This document shows positions 9,041 to 17,876 of a DNA stretch of 64,000 nt, in pieces. Source of the DNA: Microbacterium sp. LWH11-1.2 (GTDB taxonomy: Bacteria > Actinomycetota > Actinomycetes > Actinomycetales > Microbacteriaceae); assembly GCF_038397745.1 (NCBI RefSeq), contig NZ_CP151636.1:1240001-1304000 (forward strand). Direction: 5' to 3'. Both the position numbers and the translations under genes were made by a program. Below the pieces are notes generated by a model that searched no databases, was not told the DNA's origin, and saw only the letters and a list, made by a program, of their open reading frames with translations. Within the stretch, counting starts at the first letter, position 1. Each line of letters opens with the position of its first letter.

Positions 9041-9353
9041 CACACCACCCCTCCGGTATGTGAAGGCCATCGTCCTAAAGTGAGCATACGACCGCACACG
9101 CGCACCTCAGGGGACCGGGTGGGCGAGTGGGGTCGATCGACTGTGTCGTCGAAGGGCAGGGTGCCCGACCTTGCGTACGACCAGTCTCACGCAGTGACGC
9201 CCCCTTACTGCGTTCGTCGTGAAGCCCGGTGATCGATCTGGGGAGATCCACCGGGCTTCACGAACACCCCTCCCGTGCGCTCCCGCGCGCGGCTCCGCGG
9301 CTTCGCGGCCCCGCGTAGACTGGGAGGAACACCCCGGAGGACTCTGGATCGTC
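9041..9353. other. Divergent intergenic region
   Basis: No gene is supported in these 313 bases. They hold a 12-bp perfect-stem hairpin (9220-9260), a TAGACT -10-like box (9316-9321) for the plus-strand membrane genes, and the GGAGGGG ribosome site of the minus-strand helix-turn-helix gene. Confidence 0.6.
9220..9260. other. 12-bp stem hairpin in divergent promoter region
   Basis: TGAAGCCCGGTG at 9220-9231 pairs perfectly with CACCGGGCTTCA at 9249-9260 around a 17-base loop that can itself partly pair. There is no T-tract. It could be an operator for a dimeric regulator, such as the adjacent helix-turn-helix protein, or a terminator for antisense transcripts. Confidence 0.5.
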
Positions 9354-10049
9354 ATGTCTGCCCCTGCCCGCGCATTCACCATGCGACACGTGCAACTGCT
9401 GCGCGCGCTCTTCGCCGCCGTCGCCGCGCTGATGATCACGTTCTCCTCCGACCACTCGGCCCCGGTCGGGCTCTCCGTCTTCAGCGGCTTCGTGTTCGTC
9501 ACGGCGCTCGTGCAGGTGCTGGCTGCGTGGCTGGTGCTGCCGGAAGGGTCGCGCTGGCCGCAGGTCCTGCTCGCGGCGCTCGGCGTCATCGCCGGCATGG
9601 CGAGCGGCATCCCCGCCTGGCGGTCGGATGATCTGTTCTTCGTGGTGGTCTCCGTCTGGGCCATCGTCACCGGCGGGGTCGAACTCCTCGCCGGCATCCG
9701 CGCGCGCCGCACGGCCGACCCGCTCGCGCGTGACGCGATCACCATCGGTGCGCTCGGCATCCTCCTCGGTGTCGTCCTCCTGCTGATCCCGGCCGGATTC
9801 GTGCAGGAGTACACGATCGACAAGGCGGGCACGTTCCTGCTCTCCGGCATCATCCTCGGGGTCGGCATGTTCGGCGGCTACGCCGCGATCGTCGCGGTCT
9901 TCCTCGGCATCGCGGGCCTCACCCCGAAACGAGCGGATGCCGCCGACGTCGACGTCTCCGCAGCGCCCGCTGCCGCCGGTGCTGACCGCGCCGCGGCATC
10001 CGGTACCGATCAGAGCGCAGCCTCGGCCGAGCGCGGAGGAGAGCGATGA
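9354..10049 (+). CDS. DUF308/HdeD-like membrane protein
   Basis: A 231-residue protein with about six hydrophobic helices in residues ~10-190 and an Ala-rich, hydrophilic C-terminal tail. The paired-helix pattern and FVVVSVWAIVTGGVELLAGIRARR resemble HdeD/DUF308 proteins, whose function is unclear apart from links to acid stress. The ATG at 9354 follows a GGAGG; TAGACT at 9316-9321 is a likely -10. The stop overlaps the next start by four bases (ATGA). Confidence 0.7.
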   Translation: MSAPARAFTMRHVQLLRALFAAVAALMITFSSDHSAPVGLSVFSGFVFVTALVQVLAAWLVLPEGSRWPQVLLAALGVIAGMASGIPAWRSDDLFFVVVSVWAIVTGGVELLAGIRARRTADPLARDAITIGALGILLGVVLLLIPAGFVQEYTIDKAGTFLLSGIILGVGMFGGYAAIVAVFLGIAGLTPKRADAADVDVSAAPAAAGADRAAASGTDQSAASAERGGER

Positions 10050-10399
10050 GCGACGAGAAGCCGACCCGGCGGGACATCCTGCGTCCGCTGCACCTGCTCG
10101 GCATCGCGCTGGGCTGCGGCATCTTCGCGATGGTCGTCACCCTGGTCTCCACCGGCGCCTTCACCGCGCGGGTGAACACGGCGATCGCGGACGGCAGCTA
10201 CGACGGCCTGACGCCGGTCGCGCTCGGCCTCGTCGTCGGCGGCGGCGCGTTCATCGCGACCCTGCTGATCCTCGCGATGCTGATCCTCGCCGTCGATCCG
10301 GCCGACGTCACCAAGACGATCGACCGTCCGGTGCTGTACGACGCGGAGCCCGACGAGGACTCCGGCACCGACAAGCCGGCCCACCCCGCTTCCTCCTGA
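10046..10399 (+). CDS. Small two-helix membrane protein
   Basis: A 117-residue protein whose start overlaps the preceding stop (ATGA), so it is translationally coupled to the DUF308-like gene. It has two hydrophobic segments at about residues 17-40 and 62-84 and an acidic C-terminal tail. I do not recognise the family; the coupling suggests a partner of the preceding membrane protein. Confidence 0.7.
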   Translation: MSDEKPTRRDILRPLHLLGIALGCGIFAMVVTLVSTGAFTARVNTAIADGSYDGLTPVALGLVVGGGAFIATLLILAMLILAVDPADVTKTIDRPVLYDAEPDEDSGTDKPAHPASS

Positions 10400-10688
10400 C
10401 GACCGGATTCCTCTCCGCGCCGGAGCGGGGGTCGGCCGGACGTCGATCCTCTCGTCATCGACGATCCCGCACCGATCTCTGCGCGCTCTCCCCGAGACCA
10501 TGACCTCCTAACATCCGATCAAAGCCGCCCTGAACGCGCCGACCGGGAGGACTTTCGTCGAAAGAGGTACCCATTCGTCCATAGACATCCGAGGTCTGCT
10601 GTCGCACACTGACTTGTGGCGGACACGACGCACCGTTGCGCGAGCTGCCGATGCCCCAGATGACGATGATGCTCCGGAGGTTGCAGTG

Positions 10689-13600
10689 ATGATGGTCCCC
10701 CTTTCCCGTCGACAGGTTCTGCAGGTGGGCGGTCTCGCCCTTCTCGCCCCGTTCGCCCCCCAGTTCCTCGCGGCTCGGCCCGCCGCGGCGATCGTTCACG
10801 GCGCAGGAGTCTCCCTGCGCGCCGTCGCCGCCGGAGCGATTCCCCGACCGGAGCTGTCGCCGCACGCGCTCTGGTACGGCACGCCTGCGGCGAACTGGGA
10901 GACGCAGGCGCTTCCGATCGGCAACGCCCGCCTCGGTGCGAAGCTGTTCGGAAACCCGGATGCCGAGGTCATCCAGTTCAGCGAGCAGAGCTTCTGGGGT
11001 GGCGTCAACGACTACGACAACGCCCTCGCCGGGCAGCCCGACGGTGCGTACGACACCAGCGTGACCGGATTCGGCTCGTTCCGCGACTTCGGCGAGGTGA
11101 CGGTCGCGTTCGGAGCACGCAACACCGTGACCTCCCCCGGCGGACCGTATGAGGTGTCCGGGGGAGAGAGCGTCGAGAAGACCTATGACGGGGATTCCGG
11201 CACGAAGTGGTGCCTGATCGCCCCGCCCGCCGAGGTGATCTGGCAGGCGGACCTGGCCGAGCCGACCGCCGTGTCGTCGTACTCGCTCACGAGCGCGAAC
11301 GACGTGCCGGATCGCGACCCCCAGGACTGGCGGCTCGAGGGCTCCGCCGACGGAGCGACGTGGATCGCGCTCGACTCGAGGGCCGAAGCCCCGTTCGCGC
11401 AGCGATTCCTCACGAAGAGCTTCGACTTCGCGAACACGGAGGTGTACGGCCACTACCGGATCGTCTTCGCGCCGAAGGCCGGTATCAGCCACTTCCAGGT
11501 CGCCGAGATCTCCCTGGGCGGCGTCGACCTGGCGCAGGGAAGCGCCGTATACGTCTCTTCGCCGAGCGGGCACGCGGATGCGCTGGTCGGCAGCGTCGAC
11601 GCCGATCCCACGACCGTGTGGGATGTCCCGACCACCGGGTCCGGAGCGATCTGGCAGGTCGAGCTGAGCGCGAAGCGCGCGCTGACCGGCTACGTTCTCG
11701 CGAGTGCTCCGGATGAGCCGGAGAAGGACCCGCAGAGCTGGACGGTGTCCGGGTCCGACGACGGGCGGGACTGGACCGCGCTCGACACCCGGTCCGGTGA
11801 GACGTTCCCCGATCGCGGCACCGGACGCGCGTTCGCGTTCGCCAACTCCACCGCCTACGCGATGTACCGGATCGTCTTCTCCGGACCCTCGGCGTTCCGT
11901 CTGGGGGGCATCGCGTTCACGGGCGACGGCTACAGCACGGCGGGCGCACGCGCCGTCGTCGACTACCGCCGCGCGCTCGACATCGCCGACGGCACCCACA
12001 GCACGCATTTCGCGACGGCGCAGGGGACAGTGCTGCGGGAAGCCTTCGCGAGCCGCGACGCCGATGTCATCGCCGTCCGCTTCACCGCAGATCGGCCCGC
12101 TGCCCTCGACGCCCTCATCACGATGGTCTCGAAGCAGGAGGGTGTGCCCACCACGGCCGATGCCGCCGGACGTCGGCTGAGCTTCTCCGGGACCATGGCG
12201 AATCAGCTCGCGCACGCGGCCGTCGTCCGCATCGCCGACACCGATGGAGAGATCACCGCCGAATCCGGCGGACTGCGCGTCGCCGGGGCGTCGTCGATCA
12301 CGCTGCTGCTCGACGCTCGCACGGACTATCGGCTGAGCGCCGCCCACGGATGGCGCGGCACGGCTCCCGAGCCGGTCATCGAAGACGCCCTCACGGCCGC
12401 GGCATCGCTGTCCTGGGACGACCTGCGCGCCGCTCACACCGAGCAGGTCGCCAGCCTGATGCAGCGGGCGAAAGTGCAGTGGGGGCAGTCCGATGACGAG
12501 GTGATGGCCCTGCCGACCGACCGTCGACTCGCGCGCTACGGAGCGGGGGAGTCCGATCCGACTCTCGAGCAGACCCTGTACGCCTACGGGCGCTACCTGC
12601 TCCTCAGCTCCTCCAAGCCGGGCGGTCTTCCCGCGAACCTGCAGGGGCTGTGGAACAACAGCAACCAGCCGGCCTGGGCGAGCGACTACCACACGAACAT
12701 CAACATCCAGATGAACTACTGGGGAGCGGAGTCCGCCGACCTCCCCGAATCCCACGAGGCTCTGGCCGCGTTCATCCGCGAGGTGGCCGTGCCGAGCCGG
12801 GTCGCGACGCGCAACGCGTTCGGCGCCGACGTGCGCGGGTGGACCGCTCGCACCTCGCAGAGCATCTTCGGCGGCAACGCGTGGGAGTGGAACACGATCG
12901 CCAGCGCCTGGTACGCCCAGCACCTCTATGAGCACTGGGCATTCACGCAGGACAAGAAGTATCTGCGCGACCTCGCCTACCCGCTCATCAAGGAGATCTG
13001 CCAGTTCTGGGAAGACCAGCTCAAAGAGCTCCCCGACGGAACCCTCGTCGCGCCGATGGGCTGGTCGCCGGAGCACGGGCCGCGCGAAGACGGTGTCATG
13101 CACGACCAGCAGATCATCTGGGACCTCTTCCAGAACTATCTCGAGTGCGCGGAGGCGCTCGACGTCGACAAGAAGTATCAGAAGGCCGTCGCCGACATGC
13201 AGGAGCGGCTCGCTCCGAACAAGATCGGCCGGTGGGGGCAGCTGCAGGAGTGGCAGACGGACCGCGACGACCCCGAGGACATCCACCGGCACACGTCGCA
13301 TCTGTTCGCGGTCTATCCCGGGCGCCAGATCACCCCCGACACCCCCGAGCTCTCGGCTGCGGCGCTGGTGTCCCTGAAGGCGCGCTGCGGCGAGAAGGAG
13401 GGCGTGCCCTTCACCGCCGCGACCGTGTCGGGAGACAGCCGGCGCTCGTGGACCTGGCCGTGGCGAGCAGGTCTCTTCGCCCGCCTCGGCGACGCCGAAC
13501 GTGCCGGCATCATGGTGCGCGGCCTGCTCACCTACAACATCCTGCAGAACCTGTGGGCGAACCATCCGCCGTTCCAGCTCGACGGGAACTACGGCATCGT

Positions 13601-13892
13601 CGGCACGATGGTCGAGATGCTCCTGCAGAGCCACGGCGGGGTCATCCGGCTTCTTCCGGCCCTTCCTGCGGACTGGTCGGCGACCGGGTCGTTCGAAGGA
13701 CTGCGGGCGCGGGGCGGATATCGGGTCGACTGCGAGTGGCGGGACGGGGAGGTCGTGTCCTACGACATCGTCGCGGATCGAGCGCCGAACATGAGCAACG
13801 TGATCGTGGTCGTCAACGGACAGCGGCGCAAGGTCAAGCCGGGCAACCCCAAGAACGGCAAGCCGATGCGCGATCTCGGGCCTGCCGACTGA
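10689..13892 (+). CDS. GH95 alpha-L-fucosidase/galactosidase-like enzyme, Tat-exported
   Basis: A 1067-residue protein. The N-terminus has a twin-arginine signal (SRRQVLQ then a hydrophobic run ending ARPAAA), so it should be exported folded. The GH95 N-terminal domain begins with ALPIGNARLG. It is interrupted by two F5/8 type C (discoidin)-like beta domains at residues ~147-278 and ~285-416, then resumes with DYRRALDI. Residues expected for GH95 catalysis are present: Asn670 and Asn672 in HTNINIQMNYWG, Glu795 in SPEHG and Asp965 in LDGNYG. The family releases 1,2-linked fucose or related sugars from glycans by inversion. Start chosen for a GGAGG eight bases upstream; GTG at 10686 is an alternative. 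It stands alone, with a hairpin terminator behind it. Confidence 0.85.
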   Translation: MMVPLSRRQVLQVGGLALLAPFAPQFLAARPAAAIVHGAGVSLRAVAAGAIPRPELSPHALWYGTPAANWETQALPIGNARLGAKLFGNPDAEVIQFSEQSFWGGVNDYDNALAGQPDGAYDTSVTGFGSFRDFGEVTVAFGARNTVTSPGGPYEVSGGESVEKTYDGDSGTKWCLIAPPAEVIWQADLAEPTAVSSYSLTSANDVPDRDPQDWRLEGSADGATWIALDSRAEAPFAQRFLTKSFDFANTEVYGHYRIVFAPKAGISHFQVAEISLGGVDLAQGSAVYVSSPSGHADALVGSVDADPTTVWDVPTTGSGAIWQVELSAKRALTGYVLASAPDEPEKDPQSWTVSGSDDGRDWTALDTRSGETFPDRGTGRAFAFANSTAYAMYRIVFSGPSAFRLGGIAFTGDGYSTAGARAVVDYRRALDIADGTHSTHFATAQGTVLREAFASRDADVIAVRFTADRPAALDALITMVSKQEGVPTTADAAGRRLSFSGTMANQLAHAAVVRIADTDGEITAESGGLRVAGASSITLLLDARTDYRLSAAHGWRGTAPEPVIEDALTAAASLSWDDLRAAHTEQVASLMQRAKVQWGQSDDEVMALPTDRRLARYGAGESDPTLEQTLYAYGRYLLLSSSKPGGLPANLQGLWNNSNQPAWASDYHTNINIQMNYWGAESADLPESHEALAAFIREVAVPSRVATRNAFGADVRGWTARTSQSIFGGNAWEWNTIASAWYAQHLYEHWAFTQDKKYLRDLAYPLIKEICQFWEDQLKELPDGTLVAPMGWSPEHGPREDGVMHDQQIIWDLFQNYLECAEALDVDKKYQKAVADMQERLAPNKIGRWGQLQEWQTDRDDPEDIHRHTSHLFAVYPGRQITPDTPELSAAALVSLKARCGEKEGVPFTAATVSGDSRRSWTWPWRAGLFARLGDAERAGIMVRGLLTYNILQNLWANHPPFQLDGNYGIVGTMVEMLLQSHGGVIRLLPALPADWSATGSFEGLRARGGYRVDCEWRDGEVVSYDIVADRAPNMSNVIVVVNGQRRKVKPGNPKNGKPMRDLGPAD

Positions 13893-13900
13893 CCCGCACG

Positions 13901-13933
13901 GTGCCGGCGGCCGGGCTCTCCCGGCGCCGGCAC
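13901..13933 (+). terminator. Hairpin terminator after GH95 gene
   Basis: GTGCCGGC, one bulged G and GCCGGG pair with CCCGGC and GCCGGCAC around a CTCT loop, giving an 8+6 bp GC stem nine bases after the stop codon. No T-tract follows. Confidence 0.65.
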
Positions 13934-13983
13934 CCCGCGTGCCCGCCACGCCGATCCGGAATACTCCCGGAGACGCGGGGCTT

Positions 13984-15426
13984 GTGCCTAGAGTGACTGC
14001 CTCCGTCGACCGCGCCTCCATCGGACTGCGCTCGGCACGCGGACCGGTCCTCGGTGCGCTGATGCTCGCCACCGGACTCATCGCCATCGATGCCACGATC
14101 CTCGCGACGGCCGTGCCCAGCATCGTCCGCGAGCTCGGCAGCTACCAGCAGTTCCCGTGGCTGTTCTCCGTCTACCTGCTCGCACAGGCGGTGAGCGTGC
14201 CGATCTACTCGCGCTTCGCCGACACGGTGGGGCGCAAGCCGATCATCCTCCTGGGCATCGGTCTCTTCCTGCTCGGCTCGATCCTCTGCGGGTTCGCATG
14301 GAGCATGCCCGCCCTCATCGTCTTCCGCGTCATACAAGGCCTCGGCGCGGGGGCGGTGGCTCCGATGTCGATGACGATCGTCGGCGACATCTACACCGTC
14401 GCCGAGCGCGCCAAGGTGCAGGGCTACGTCGCGAGCGTCTGGGCCGTCTCGTCGGTCGTCGGTCCGGCGCTCGGCGGCATCTTCGCGCAGCTGGACGCCT
14501 GGCGGTGGATCTTCTGGGTCAACATCCCGCTCTGTCTGATCGCCGGATGGATGCTGCTGCGCAAGTACCACGAGAAGAAGCAGACTCAGCGGCACCGGAT
14601 CGACTACGCCGGAGCGGTACTACTCACCATCGGACTGACCGGCATCATCCTCGGGATGCTCGAGGGCGGCAACGCCTGGGCGTGGCTCTCGGTGCAGAGT
14701 GCTCTCTGCTTCGGCATCGGCATCCTCGCCCTGGCGGCGTTCGTGCTCGTGGAGCGCCGCACGCCCGAGCCGATCGTCGACCTGCGCCTCGCGCGGAGGC
14801 GGCTCATCCTCACGACCACGATCGTCTCGCTCGGCGTCGGGGCGCTGATGATCGGCGTGACGAGCTTCGCGCCCGCCTACCTGGAGGGGTCCATCGGCAT
14901 CGCACCGCTGCTGTCCGGACTCGCGGTCGCGGCGCTGACCCTCGGCTGGCCGCTCTCGGCGGCGAACGCCGGACGCCTCTACCTGCGGATCGGCTTCCGC
15001 CGCACCACTCTGATCGGGATGAGCATCGCGACGATCGCGGCCATCGCGCTCGCCGCCGTGTCACCGTGGCCGAATCCGTTCGTGATCGCCGGGGTGGCGT
15101 TCCTGTTCGGCTTCGGTCTGGGCTGGAGCGCCGCCCCCACCCTCATCGCCGCACAGGCCTCGGTCGGCTGGGGCGAGCGGGGCGCGGTCACCGGGATGAA
15201 CGCGTTCGCACGGTCGGCGGGCAGCGCCGTCGGCGTCGCCGTGTTCGGTGCGATCTCGAACTCCGTGATCGCGCAGGGCCGCGGACCGGGAGACCCCGAC
15301 ACGATCATCTCGGCATCCGTCTGGGTGTTCGTCGCGGTCGCCGTCACCGCCGTGCTCACGCTGATCGCCGCCGCCTTCATGCCGAAGGACTCCGTGCCGC
15401 AGCGCTCCGGCGAGGTCGACGACTAG
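13984..15426 (+). CDS. MFS multidrug exporter (DHA2/EmrB-QacA type)
   Basis: About 480 residues with roughly 14 predicted membrane helices. Visible signatures are the loop 2-3 motif A-like segment RFADTVGRKP and the helix-5 motif C-like segment SVVGPALGGIF, typical of drug:H+ antiporters. It ends in an acidic tail. The start is uncertain: GTG codons at 13939, 13984 and 13993 are all in frame and none has a strong ribosome site. The preceding gene ends in a terminator hairpin, so it is probably transcribed alone. The substrate is unknown. Confidence 0.85.
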   Translation: MPRVTASVDRASIGLRSARGPVLGALMLATGLIAIDATILATAVPSIVRELGSYQQFPWLFSVYLLAQAVSVPIYSRFADTVGRKPIILLGIGLFLLGSILCGFAWSMPALIVFRVIQGLGAGAVAPMSMTIVGDIYTVAERAKVQGYVASVWAVSSVVGPALGGIFAQLDAWRWIFWVNIPLCLIAGWMLLRKYHEKKQTQRHRIDYAGAVLLTIGLTGIILGMLEGGNAWAWLSVQSALCFGIGILALAAFVLVERRTPEPIVDLRLARRRLILTTTIVSLGVGALMIGVTSFAPAYLEGSIGIAPLLSGLAVAALTLGWPLSAANAGRLYLRIGFRRTTLIGMSIATIAAIALAAVSPWPNPFVIAGVAFLFGFGLGWSAAPTLIAAQASVGWGERGAVTGMNAFARSAGSAVGVAVFGAISNSVIAQGRGPGDPDTIISASVWVFVAVAVTAVLTLIAAAFMPKDSVPQRSGEVDD

Positions 15427-15578
15427 ATCCGCAGCCCGGCTCGGCGTGCGGTATTCAGTCAGGACTCAGGTCTGGACGGAACCTCGTCCGGGAAAGACGG
15501 GGACGTCAGGTCCCGACGCCCACGGTCTTGCTGAATTGTGAACGCGGTCTGCTCGGCCCCGCTGAGCCGGAGGTCTGG

Positions 15579-16961
15579 TCAGCGCGCGAGCTGCTCCGCG
15601 ATGCCCGTGTAGGTCGCGGGCGTCAGAGCGAGCAGGCGCTGCTTCGCGGCGTCCCCGATCTCGAGGCCCTCGACGAACTCCGCCAGGTCGGCGCCGCCGA
15701 CGCGGTGTCCGCGGGTGAGCTCCTTGAGCAGGGCGTACGGGTCGCTGATCGTCGAACGACCGGCCACGACCTCGGCGCGGATGACGGTCTGGATGGCCTC
15801 GGCGAGCACCTCCCAGTTGACGTCGAGGTCGGCGAGCAGTACGTCGCGCGACAGCGAGATCGCGTTCAGACCCCGGCGCAGGTTGTCGAGCGCGAGCTGC
15901 GAGTGACCGAAGGCCACGCCGATGTTGCGCTGCGTGGTCGAGTCGGTCAGGTCGCGCTGCAGACGGCTGGTGACCAGCGTCTGTCCGAGCGATGCGAACA
16001 GGGCGCCCGAGATCTCGAGGTTCGCCTCGGCGTTCTCGAACCGGATCGGGTTGATCTTGTGCGGCATCGTCGACGAGCCGGTGGCGCCGGCGACCGGGAT
16101 CTGAGCGAAGTACCCGAGCGAGATGTACGTCCAGATATCGGTGGCGAGGTTGTGCAGGATGCCGCCGGCGTGACGCACCCGGTCGTAGAGCTCGACCTGC
16201 CAGTCGTGCGACTCGATCTGCGTCGTGAGCACGTTGAAGCCGAGCCCCAGGCCCTCGATGTACTCGCGGGCGATGGTCGGCCAGTCGGCGTCAGGGTCGG
16301 CGGCGAGGTGCGCCGACCAGGTGCCGGTCGCGCCCGAGAACTTCGCCAGATAGTCGGATGCCGCGATCTGGCCGCGCACGCGCTCGAGGCGCCACGCGAA
16401 CACGGCGATCTCCTTGCCCATGGTCGACGGCGTCGCGGGCTGGCCGTGGGTGCGGGAGAGCATCGGGGCGTCGGCGTGCTCGACCGCGAGCTCGCGGAGC
16501 TTGGCGATCACGGTGTCGAGAGCGGGCAGCCAGACCTCTTCGACCGCGCGCTTGACCGTGAGGGCGTAGGAAGCGGAGTTGATGTCCTCGCTCGTGCAGG
16601 CGAAGTGGGTGAGCTCGGCGATCGCATCCAGCCCGAGCGTCGAGAGACGGTCGCGCACCAGGTACTCGATCGCCTTGACGTCGTGCTGCGTGACGGCTTC
16701 CTTCTCGGCGAGCCAGTCGATCTCGGCCTGGCCGAAGTCGCGGTACAGCGCGCGCAGACGCTCCTTGTCGGCATCTGACAGCGGTGTGGTCTCGAACAGC
16801 GAGCGGTCGGTGAGGGCGATCAGCCACTCGACCTCGACCTCGACACGTGCGCGGTTCAGTCCGGCCTCGGAGAGGAAGTCGGCGAGTCCGGTGACGGCGC
16901 CGCGGTAGCGGCCGTCGAGAGGGCTCAGGGGCTGCGGCGGGAGCGAGGGCTGGAAAGTCAG
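15579..16961 (-). CDS. purB: Adenylosuccinate lyase, apparent CTG start
   Basis: About 460 residues matching PurB. The SPLDGRY signature sits near the N-terminus, SSTMPHKINPIRFEN is the catalytic signature loop, and TSEDINSA and SRTHGQPATPSTMGKE are the other family motifs. The enzyme makes fumarate in two steps of purine synthesis. The frame must begin upstream of SPLDGRY, yet there is no ATG, GTG or TTG there. The best candidate is CTG at 16961, six bases after AGGAGG and overlapping the upstream stop as CTGA. Starting at GTG 16658 would remove about 100 conserved residues. The gene is coupled to the phosphatase upstream. Confidence 0.9.
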   Translation of the reverse strand: MTFQPSLPPQPLSPLDGRYRGAVTGLADFLSEAGLNRARVEVEVEWLIALTDRSLFETTPLSDADKERLRALYRDFGQAEIDWLAEKEAVTQHDVKAIEYLVRDRLSTLGLDAIAELTHFACTSEDINSASYALTVKRAVEEVWLPALDTVIAKLRELAVEHADAPMLSRTHGQPATPSTMGKEIAVFAWRLERVRGQIAASDYLAKFSGATGTWSAHLAADPDADWPTIAREYIEGLGLGFNVLTTQIESHDWQVELYDRVRHAGGILHNLATDIWTYISLGYFAQIPVAGATGSSTMPHKINPIRFENAEANLEISGALFASLGQTLVTSRLQRDLTDSTTQRNIGVAFGHSQLALDNLRRGLNAISLSRDVLLADLDVNWEVLAEAIQTVIRAEVVAGRSTISDPYALLKELTRGHRVGGADLAEFVEGLEIGDAAKQRLLALTPATYTGIAEQLAR

Positions 16962-17497
16962 GGGAGTCCTCCTGATGAGGCCCCGGAGTTCCGGGGCGTG
17001 CGGGGGAGACGAAGGGCGGGTTCGAGCTGGCGGAACAGGCCCCGTGTCGACGCCTCAATCATACCGAGCACCGAATCGAACATGTCGGCGCCCGCGTAGT
17101 AGGGGTCGGGGACGTCGTGCGTCGAGGCATCCGGATCGAAGGCCAGCAGCAGGGTGACCTTGCCCTCCTCGTCCTCGTCGCGGGCCCACTCGCGGAGGAT
17201 GCGCTCGTGCGTGCGGTCGAGCGCGACGACGAGGTCGTTGTCGGCGAAGGACGCCGCGGTGAACTGCCGCGCGCGATGCTGGGACCCGTCGTAGCCCCGC
17301 CGAGCGAGCGAGTCGATCGTGCGGTGGTCGGCGCGCTCGCCGAGGTGCCAGTCACCCGTGCCGGCGCTGCGCGAGATGATGCGGGACCCGAGTCCCTGCC
17401 GCTCGGCGAGGTCCCGGAAGACGACCTCGGCCATGGGAGACCGGCAGATGTTCCCCGTGCAGACGAAGATCACGCGAAAGGGATCCGGGGAAGTCAC
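16958..17497 (-). CDS. Low-molecular-weight protein-tyrosine phosphatase
   Basis: About 179 residues. The P-loop CTGNICRS (C-x5-R-S) lies near the N-terminus, and DPYYAGADMF carries the family's catalytic Asp-Pro near the C-terminus. The family dephosphorylates phosphotyrosine or phosphoarginine proteins, often linked to polysaccharide export or stress. The start is a GTG reading VTSPDPFRVIFVCTG; it lacks a clear ribosome site. Its TGA overlaps the CTG start of purB, and the AGGAGG for purB lies within its last codons. Confidence 0.85.
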   Translation of the reverse strand: MTSPDPFRVIFVCTGNICRSPMAEVVFRDLAERQGLGSRIISRSAGTGDWHLGERADHRTIDSLARRGYDGSQHRARQFTAASFADNDLVVALDRTHERILREWARDEDEEGKVTLLLAFDPDASTHDVPDPYYAGADMFDSVLGMIEASTRGLFRQLEPALRLPRTPRNSGASSGGLP

Positions 17498-17612
17498 CCG
17501 TCCATTCTGCCTGGCGTCGGCTGTCCTGCACAGCGCGCGCCGGCATACCGGCTCTCCACCGCTGCGGATATTCCGGGTCGGATGGGAGCGGTGGATCACG
17601 GATGCTGGGCGC

Positions 17613-17876
17613 ATGCACTCCTTCACACATGCAGAGGCCTACGCCTCGGACGCCTTCTGGGCATGGGTGACCGCGCGGCGAGAGATCGACGCCGCGATCA
17701 CCGCGCTCGAATCGGCGGGGGCCGCGCTGGTGGCTCTCGTCGACGATTCCGACTGGCGGTCGGACGGGGTCAGGGCGCTCCACGAACTGCTCGGTCGCGT
17801 CCAGGACGGCACAGGATCGGAGATCGGCGGACTGCAGGTGCGCGCGTGGGAGCTGGAGGCGGTGGTGCAGGGATGA
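17613..17876 (+). CDS. Small helical protein, ESX-like
   Basis: An 87-residue, wholly helical protein with two amphipathic stretches around a central DDSDWRSDG turn, reminiscent of the WxG turn of ESX/WXG100 proteins. There is no signal peptide or membrane segment. Its stop overlaps the ATG of the lipase-like gene (ATGA), so the two products are made together and may associate. I do not recognise a named family. Confidence 0.6.
   Translation: MHSFTHAEAYASDAFWAWVTARREIDAAITALESAGAALVALVDDSDWRSDGVRALHELLGRVQDGTGSEIGGLQVRAWELEAVVQG

Noticed and set aside
13984..14001. TAGAGT at 13989 as a leaderless promoter for the MFS gene
   Set aside because: No in-frame start codon lies about six bases downstream; the box overlaps the GTG at 13993.
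10455..14123. A 1222-codon open frame on the minus strand across the GH95 gene
   Set aside because: It is antisense to a gene with intact catalytic motifs, is rich in Arg and Val as expected for GC-rich shadows, and has no recognisable domain.
15427..15578. Possible terminator or RNA in the gap between the MFS and purB genes
   Set aside because: Only short 5-bp stems such as GGGAC-GTCAG-GTCCC are visible, too weak to call; no gene is seen in the gap.
14157..16778. An 873-codon plus-strand frame through the MFS and purB genes
   Set aside because: It runs out of frame through the MFS gene and antisense through purB, both of which are well supported.
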